Assembly: GCA_034696485.1 (NCBI GenBank)
Contig: JAQIWT010000503.1
Span: 1-19,005 of the forward strand
DNA from: Isohypsibius dastychi
Lineage: Eukaryota; Tardigrada; Eutardigrada; Parachela; Isohypsibiidae
Length of the DNA: 19,005 nt
Direction of reading: 5' to 3'
The notes beneath the pieces are model-generated. The model ran no database searches. It was not told the origin of the DNA and saw nothing but the letters and a program-made list of their open reading frames with translations. The translations under genes were made by a program, and so were the position numbers. Positions within the stretch are counted from its first letter, which is position 1. Every line of letters starts with the position of its first letter. Below, in pieces: positions 13,744 through 19,005 of the stretch.

Positions 13744-14585
13744 TTAATTGGGGCTGGCGATACCTATGATTCCGCATGCTAATCGTCCACCTTGAAATAA
13801 TTCAGTGATAGATTGGGCGCACAGTTAGCATAAGTGGGAAACCAACAAACCAGCATTTCCGGTAGTGAGGCTTCCGGCATCACCCCCTTGTCCTAGGTCA
13901 TCTTCTTTTTCGTGCAAAACAACAGACCTTCCGATAATGCAGTTGGGGCCGCCAATGTTCAGCACGGAATCCACTATGTTAATTTTAACTTCCCCGTTTT
14001 CTGTAAAGTATTCATAAATATTGTGTGAAGATCTTCGGAAAAATGAAGCACTCTTACCATCTGCCAGAACATTGCCGAGGTCCCCGGCGTGACGAGTTGA
14101 GTCTTCCGGAGCTCCGTGAGTCATGTTTGCCGGATTGTAATGACTACCCGTGCTTGTACATCCTTTCCTGGTGTCTCCAAAAACATGGATGTGGAAGCCA
14201 TGTGAGCCTGTGAAAGTTAATGTATGAACCGATACTGTTCAACCGGTTAAGGTAATTAATTGAATTCCTGCATTCTCATTACTGTTTGGTTCGAGTCCCG
14301 AAATACATCCAGATATACGAAGCGGAGAATTGTATCCGGCTTTGTCAAAGATGATGCTTCCATTAATTGTGCTGAAAACGATAAACGTAGTTATTTCTAG
14401 ACGGATCTGTCTAGTGATGAAAATTACCTGTTCGGTCCTCCGCACAACACGGCCACAGCCCTTTTCGGACCGGAAGCATGCTTTGGTACCCCGAAAGTCG
14501 TGTTGGAGGAGGTTGAATTTTCACACGAAACGCACAAAATCACGGACATTGTCACCGAGAGGGCCAATGCAAAGTTCGTCAGCAT
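13744..14585 (-). CDS. SOD: Secreted Cu/Zn superoxide dismutase
   Basis: The model has five exons on the minus strand: 14585-14428, 14371-14283, 14207-14058, 14000-13851 and 13790-13744. The introns are 56, 75, 57 and 60 nt and the product is 197 residues. The enzyme converts superoxide to O2 and H2O2. A signal peptide is clear ([20 protein letters not shown]), followed by Asn-linked glycosylation sequons, so it is an extracellular form. Metal ligands are all present: the H-x-H of [28 protein letters not shown] (His and the Zn Asp) and the late Cu His in [11 protein letters not shown]. The disulfide cysteines (KGCTSTG and RLACGIIG) and the active-site Arg in NAGGRLACG are also kept. The exon 2 donor at 14282 is preferred because it gives SGLEPNSSHGFHIH, the normal family spacing. 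The gene is divergent from MSH2. Confidence 0.95.
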
Positions 14586-14965
14586 GGTAGTATCGCAAAT
14601 TGAACTAACCGCGATAAATGATGTCTTGGTATCAGGAAGCAGCTCAAAATAACTGCATATATACCAGCTTGACTTTTGGTATTTAGCGGTGAATGCGCCA
14701 ACGTCCTGCAAAACATCCGTTTAGGAAGCAATAACACAAGCAAAGATTATGAGCGATCATGGGAATGTAATCAACAGACGCCGGATCGTCGAGTAGTTGC
14801 GGAAACGGGCTCTTGATGATGAAGCTATGTAATATGTACGTATATGTTTGTTGAAGGTATAACTGTGACAGTTATCATGACTCTCGTCAAGAACTGTGTG
14901 AAATACTTCCATGAGACAGACGGTATTATCATGCTTTATTGGTGACCTTTCCATTTTCGGGCGAG

Positions 14966-15002
14966 GGTACTCGTGCTACTCGTGGTACTCGTGGGTACTC
15001 AT
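14966..15002. repeat. Tandem 9-bp repeat, four copies
   Basis: The unit GGTACTCGT occurs as GGTACTCGT, GCTACTCGT, GGTACTCGT and, after one extra G, GGTACTCAT. A further GGTACTCG lies at about 15192-15199. It looks like a short minisatellite between the divergent SOD and MSH2 genes; no function can be assigned. Confidence 0.75.
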
Positions 15003-15225
15003 GCTCTTCTTACTACAACTCTACAACCAAATCGTCTCCGGAGTTTAAAAAGAAGGCTCAATAATTCATCTTATTTCGTGATAGAACCACATGTATTCTA
15101 ATGCATGGTTAGGAATTAGGATAAAAGAAAACGAAATTGTGGAAAAGGTACCTGAAAATCAGATTGTTTTTATCGTCATTGCGTAGTCGGGGGTACTCGA
15201 AGGCTTCTGACAGTGGACAACTTGT

Positions 15226-15238
15226 GGGGGGGGGGGGG
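15226..15238 (+). repeat. Homopolymer run of 13 G
   Basis: Thirteen consecutive G lie about 190 bp upstream of the MSH2 start. It is a likely length-variable or sequencing-error-prone site. It sits in the interval where the missing MSH2 5' exons would be expected. Confidence 0.85.
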
Positions 15239-15424
15239 TTGGTTCACATCGGGAAAATTGTTGCCTTTTTGGCGGTTTGTTCCAGCTGTTCTGTTCACGA
15301 TTTGCGCTTCCATCAGAGAAGCTTTCTTTCCCACTGCTGGTCGTTGTTTTTTGTGTGTCGAGGAGAAAAGCTTCAATAACTGCACTTCCGGTTTGGAGTG
15401 GCTTTAAAACTTCTAGTCACGGAA

Positions 15425-17767
15425 ATGCCGAACGACCAAATGGATGACTCTTCATCGCAGCTTCCAGCGGATGTCGAAATGTTGGACTTGAGTATCGGGG
15501 ATTTCGAGGACATGGCCAACAAACCTTCGACGAATGTAAAGTCTTTCAGCTTACCTGCTCTGGTAGTGAAGGCGCTGGACATCTCCAATCCTAATGGTGA
15601 GTGGTGACAATACTAATCCTCTTCGCTCTTTCCTCTGATATTGCGTATACCTTATATTTTTCAGAAAAAGGCTCTTTGTACAAGCTGCTGAACCGATGCA
15701 CAACAAGTCAGGGGTCTCGACTGTTGATGGATTATTTGCGGAATCCATTAATGGACGTCGAGGAGATTAGTAAGTTCCAGGAAGTTGCTCTCTTATTTAT
15801 ACAAACCTTGAATAAACATCATGCAGATAATCGTTTGGATATCGTCGAATTTTTCATGAAGCACCCAGACGTTCGGATGGCTATCGGCGATGTTAATTTG
15901 AAGAAATTCCCCGATTTCGTTCCTCTTGTAAAAAGGCTGGAAAGAAAGAAAGTCGCTTTGCTTGACTTGTACAAGATCTATGTCGCTGTCCTGAAGATAC
16001 CAGATCTTATCAAAGCGCTGAAATCGGAGCTTGATGACGATGTGCCGGACAAAACGAAGAAGCTGATGATGGAAAGATTCGTCGCCCCTTTCGTGCATGC
16101 GGTCTCGAATTTTTCAAACTACAAGGCGCTTGTGGAGACGACCGTCGATATTCCGCACTTACTGCGAACCAATGATTGCAGAATAAAGCCGAACGTTGCT
16201 CCGGAGCTGAACAGTAACAAAAAGCCATGACCTTGGTGAATTTAATTAATATTTTGCTGTTGCAGAGTTGAATTCTTCGATGGAGGAGGTTGTGGAGAAA
16301 ATGGAAGAAGACTGGGATACTCTTTCCGGTAAAGTTCGAATGGAGAAAGGAAAAGTTTTAAAATTTGAACGAGATGCTCGAGTTGGTTATCTCTATCGTG
16401 TCACGCAAAAGGTAAACGAAGATACCCTTGTTTTGGTGTGTGTTATATGCGGTTATTATCTAGGAAGAAAAGAATTTGCGCGGGCAGTTTGACGCACTAG
16501 GCTTAGTGACCGTGGATACCAAGACATCTGGTTATCGGTTTCGAACAAAGAAACTAACTCGTCTGAACACAGAGTACATGGACATGGTGAAGGAGTATGC
16601 TGATCTCCAACAGCAAGTTACAGAACAGCTCGTCGAGACGGCGGGTGAAAACAGTCAAGTCAGCAGTTGTGTTTCCGGTTAGTAATCTTTGGGTTTTCTG
16701 TTAGGAACTTTCACTGAACCACTCAGAGAATTCGATCAAGTTCTTGCCCCATTGGATGTGTTCATAGCGCTTGCTAAAGCCGCCGGAGACGCAAACATCC
16801 CTTATGTCAGACCAGAGATTTTTACCAAAGGTCAATCACTGTTTCTGCGTTGTTACATCTGTTTCATCTGCTTTTGTTTTACAGAAGCTGGCATCATTGA
16901 TCTTATAAACAGCCGGCATCCTTGCATGGAGACTTTCATGAGCGGTGTGTTCATTCCCAACTCCGTTCACTTCCAGCATGATAAGGCAACCTTTCACATT
17001 ATTACTGGACCGAATATGGGAGGAAAGAGCACGTACATTCGCCAGGTCTGGTATAATTTTAATCATCCCGCGACTTATTTAAATTAATTTGGCTGTAGGT
17101 GGCTCTGAATGTTATCATGGCACAAATCGGGAGCTTTGTTCCTTGTGAATCAGCCAAAGTATCAGTGATCGACGGCGTCTATACGCGGATCGGAGCTTCA
17201 GATAGCGTCACCAAAGGTGTTTCTACCTTCATGATGGAAATGCTGGAAACCCAGGATATCTTAGACAAAGCGACCAAGTATTCCTTAGTAGTAATCGATG
17301 AGTTGGGAAGAGGAACTTCGACTTACGATGGATACGGTTTAGCTTACGCCATTTCCGAGTAGGAAAATGTTGAACTTCCGGTGGATCATACGGGTTTTAA
17401 GAGCATTGTTGTAGGCATTTGGCTTCCCAGCTGGGATCTTACTGCTTGTTTACAACGCATTTTAATGAGCTGGCAGAGTTAGCGGAAGAGGTCAAAACAG
17501 TTATCTTGAGTCATGTGACTGCAATCAACGTTTCTCCCCGCGAACTTGTCTTCAAGTACTCAGTGGTACCTGGAGTTTGTAAGGAAAGCTTTGGTATCAA
17601 CTGCGCCGCAATTGCGGGTTTGCCGAAGGAAGTCATCGATGTAAGCTCTGTCTGCCCAATGGTAAATAACTGTTCTCAATAGTTCTTGTTATTTCGTTGT
17701 TCAGAATGCTACATCCATCCTGAAGGAGTTGGAGGAAACACATTCAAGAGGATTGGTTATAGTGTGA
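15425..17767 (+). CDS. MSH2: DNA mismatch repair protein MSH2, lacking N-terminal domains
   Basis: The model has nine exons: 15425-15596, 15665-16213, 16266-16411, 16464-16644, 16705-16830, 16885-17045, 17099-17358, 17415-17640 and 17705-17767. The introns are 52-68 nt and the product is 627 residues. MutS homologue 2 pairs with MSH6 or MSH3 to detect mismatches in the nucleus. Seen: the core/lever domain ([34 protein letters not shown]), Walker A at 433-441 (GPNMGGKST), the MutS stretch [17 protein letters not shown], Walker [16 protein letters not shown] at 509-523, and THFNEL. The fit to MSH2, rather than MSH4/5/6, is good across exon joints ([16 protein letters not shown]). Human MSH2 has 934 residues. 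Here the mismatch-binding and connector domains (roughly the first 240-270 residues) are absent, and the C-terminus stops about 70-90 residues early ([17 protein letters not shown]). The frame is open from 15384, so exon 1 may be internal, with an acceptor at 15397-15398 (TTTGGAG) and a distant 5' part. Confidence 0.9.
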
Positions 17768-17908
17768 TTTATCTCCCGATGCCCGATAATTCTTTCAACA
17801 CTGATAATGGCCAAAGAGGAGTTTCATTACATTTATTGGAAGCGCACTGTATAAACTCGTGTGAGGATTGTATTTTGACAGTTTACCTGGAGTAGGATGG
17901 ATTTTTGT

Positions 17909-19005
17909 TTAAAGAAATTTTCGCAGCCCATTGATCATCTCGCGATCAGAAACAATTTGTACGAACCTGAAAATGAACAAAATATTATTTTCCCTTCCCA
18001 ACATTAATTAGCGATGCTGTTACTTCTGGACAACGTCGCGAACGCCTTTTCGTATGAGGGGATCTCTATGGAGAAGTCCGAGCTCGAATAAGTCCAGATG
18101 CGGTAGGAAGTAATTTGCCGACAACTCGAATTCCGTGCAATACAGCGCCATCTATGCAATGCAAAGAATCTTGGTTGACCCGAAAACATCTCTAACAGAC
18201 ACATAATAATCACCTTTCCCCAGACCGATATTACGGAATGCCAGAGAACTGCGTTCGCATTCCCAGAGAGATCTTGACCGAGGATATCCATAAACATGGC
18301 ATTGATCATTCTTCCACAGATGTCACAACAATCGCGACTGCTACATGTGAGAGCAAACTCCGCTGTTTCCTCGTGCAGATATAATTCTTGTGCGAATAAC
18401 TTTTTCTCTTCGATGTCACTTATCCTTTCAAGATCCAAAACACATCTCATGTCCTCGAAGAAATTTTCCAGCATCCGGCTTATCGTTTCAATAAACGAAA
18501 CTGTCGCATCAAGGTCATCGGAGAAACTAGGAATGCGGCTGCGAATGGCTTCCAGCGTTGATGTTAAAAACTGAAGATTATCTCTCGGTCCGAAATAAAG
18601 TGCAGAAAAATTGCCAACTGCTGAGAGAAACAATTCCAATGGAGAATTGCTATCGAACAACAGGTTCTCAACCAGTTGACATACGGCAGGCAGTTGTTCC
18701 TGTAAACGTCTAACATGTAACAAAAGAATAAGGTCACGGGTGAAACTCACGTGAATGTGACTCTGAACAAACTGCGCTTGCTTCAATAATGCACTAGTAG
18801 CATTCCGGTCCATCTCCGACACAGCTTCATCGTCACCACGGGCTGCCGTCGAATAATGCTCGTCTTGTCCTTTCTCATCAGCTGCAGAACCTTGAAATGC
18901 ATCGCCGGCCGAAATAAATAACCGATTTTCCTCATGACCAATATGCTTGTGACGAGGTGTCAATAAGTAAACGTTTAGAAGAGTTGGATCTTCCAACCAA
19001 CATCT
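17909..19005 (-). CDS. Unrecognised protein, 3' part (runs off the window)
   Basis: The family is not recognised. Four minus-strand exons fit: beyond 19005 to 18751, 18699-18214, 18151-18024 and 17966-17909. The introns are 51, 62 and 57 nt, all GT-AG and in phase, giving at least 308 residues. The first is a strong GTGAGT donor joined to TTTACAG. The first visible part is polar and acidic (GSAADEKGQDEHYSTAARGD). The rest is Leu/Phe-rich, looks all-alpha (QLPAVCQLVENLLFDS; FIETISRMLENFFEDMRCVL), and ends VRDVVQKFVQIVSDREMING-LRKFL. A Cys-rich patch, CSSRDCCDICGRM, does not match a zinc finger I know. No membrane span or signal is visible. Helical-repeat or complex-scaffold proteins are possible, but that is only inference. 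It is convergent with MSH2, 141 nt between stops. Confidence 0.75.

Larger units (their letters stand above)
14586..15424. other. SOD-MSH2 divergent intergenic region
   Basis: This 0.84-kb region must contain both promoters. I translated it in all plus-strand frames looking for the missing N-terminal domains of MSH2 and found none. It holds a short tandem repeat (14966-15002) and a run of 13 G at 15226-15238. TTTATT at 14936-14941 is an AATAAA on the minus strand without an assigned gene. Small open frames (15137-15379 +, 14954-14757 -) show no domain. Confidence 0.5.

Noticed and set aside
14244-14282. Longer SOD exon 2 with a 36-nt intron
   Set aside because: The reading frame allows it, but it would insert 13 residues before the H-x-H motif and require an extremely short intron. 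The GTAATGAG donor at 14282 restores normal family spacing.
14287-14299. tRNA B-box-like sequence (GGTTCGAGTCCCG)
   Set aside because: It is the antisense of SOD exon 2 coding ISGLEP, and no matching A box, acceptor stem or cloverleaf is present around it.
15137-15407. ORFs upstream of MSH2 as possible N-terminal exons
   Set aside because: Translations show no resemblance to MutS domain I or connector, and the G13 run supplies artificial Gly codons.
17686-17895. 69-codon ORF over the MSH2 terminal exon
   Set aside because: It is out of frame with the MSH2 exon that starts at 17705, which continues the family alignment for a few residues. No domain is present.

Overview
The window is nuclear DNA of a small-genome metazoan. 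The genes are intron-rich and closely packed: seven confidently named genes plus several unnamed ones in 19 kb. Most introns are 51-75 nt and end in TTTCAG-like acceptors. The gene set includes animal-specific regulators (a FOXK with FHA plus forkhead domains, and a Runt-domain protein). A nematode, possibly of the enoplean (Trichuris-like) branch, is my best guess from intron size and from splice acceptors sitting just before start codons. A tardigrade or another compact invertebrate is not excluded. No mobile element, CRISPR array, rRNA or tRNA was found.

Layout: (1) 146-2541 (+) FOXK, 7 exons. (2) 4150-7261 (+) RUNX, 6 exons with long introns. (3) 7651-9065 (-) UBE2Q ubiquitin-conjugating enzyme, 6 exons, convergent with RUNX. 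(4) 9127-9770 (+) one or two small unrecognised ORFs, one with a signal peptide. (5) 9888-10609 (+) NDUFB10, a complex I subunit. (6) 10948-12081 (-) TFIIB, convergent with NDUFB10. (7) 12522-13085 or further (-) an unrecognised coiled-coil-like gene. (8) 13744-14585 (-) a secreted Cu/Zn superoxide dismutase. (9) 15425-17767 (+) an MSH2 homologue lacking the N-terminal mismatch-recognition and connector domains. (10) 17909 to beyond 19005 (-) the 3' part of an unrecognised, probably helical protein.

The neighbours do not form a pathway: two developmental transcription factors lie beside housekeeping genes. The two transcription-factor genes carry introns of 63-702 nt, whereas the housekeeping genes have nearly uniform introns of 51-75 nt. 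All exon models were built by hand from frame continuity, GT/AG sites and family conservation. No homology search was run.

I found no clear new multi-gene system. The best leads are the shortened MSH2, the altered C-terminal tetrapeptide region of RUNX (LWTPYE instead of a terminal WRPY), the two unrecognised minus-strand genes, and the crowded 9.07-9.89 kb interval.
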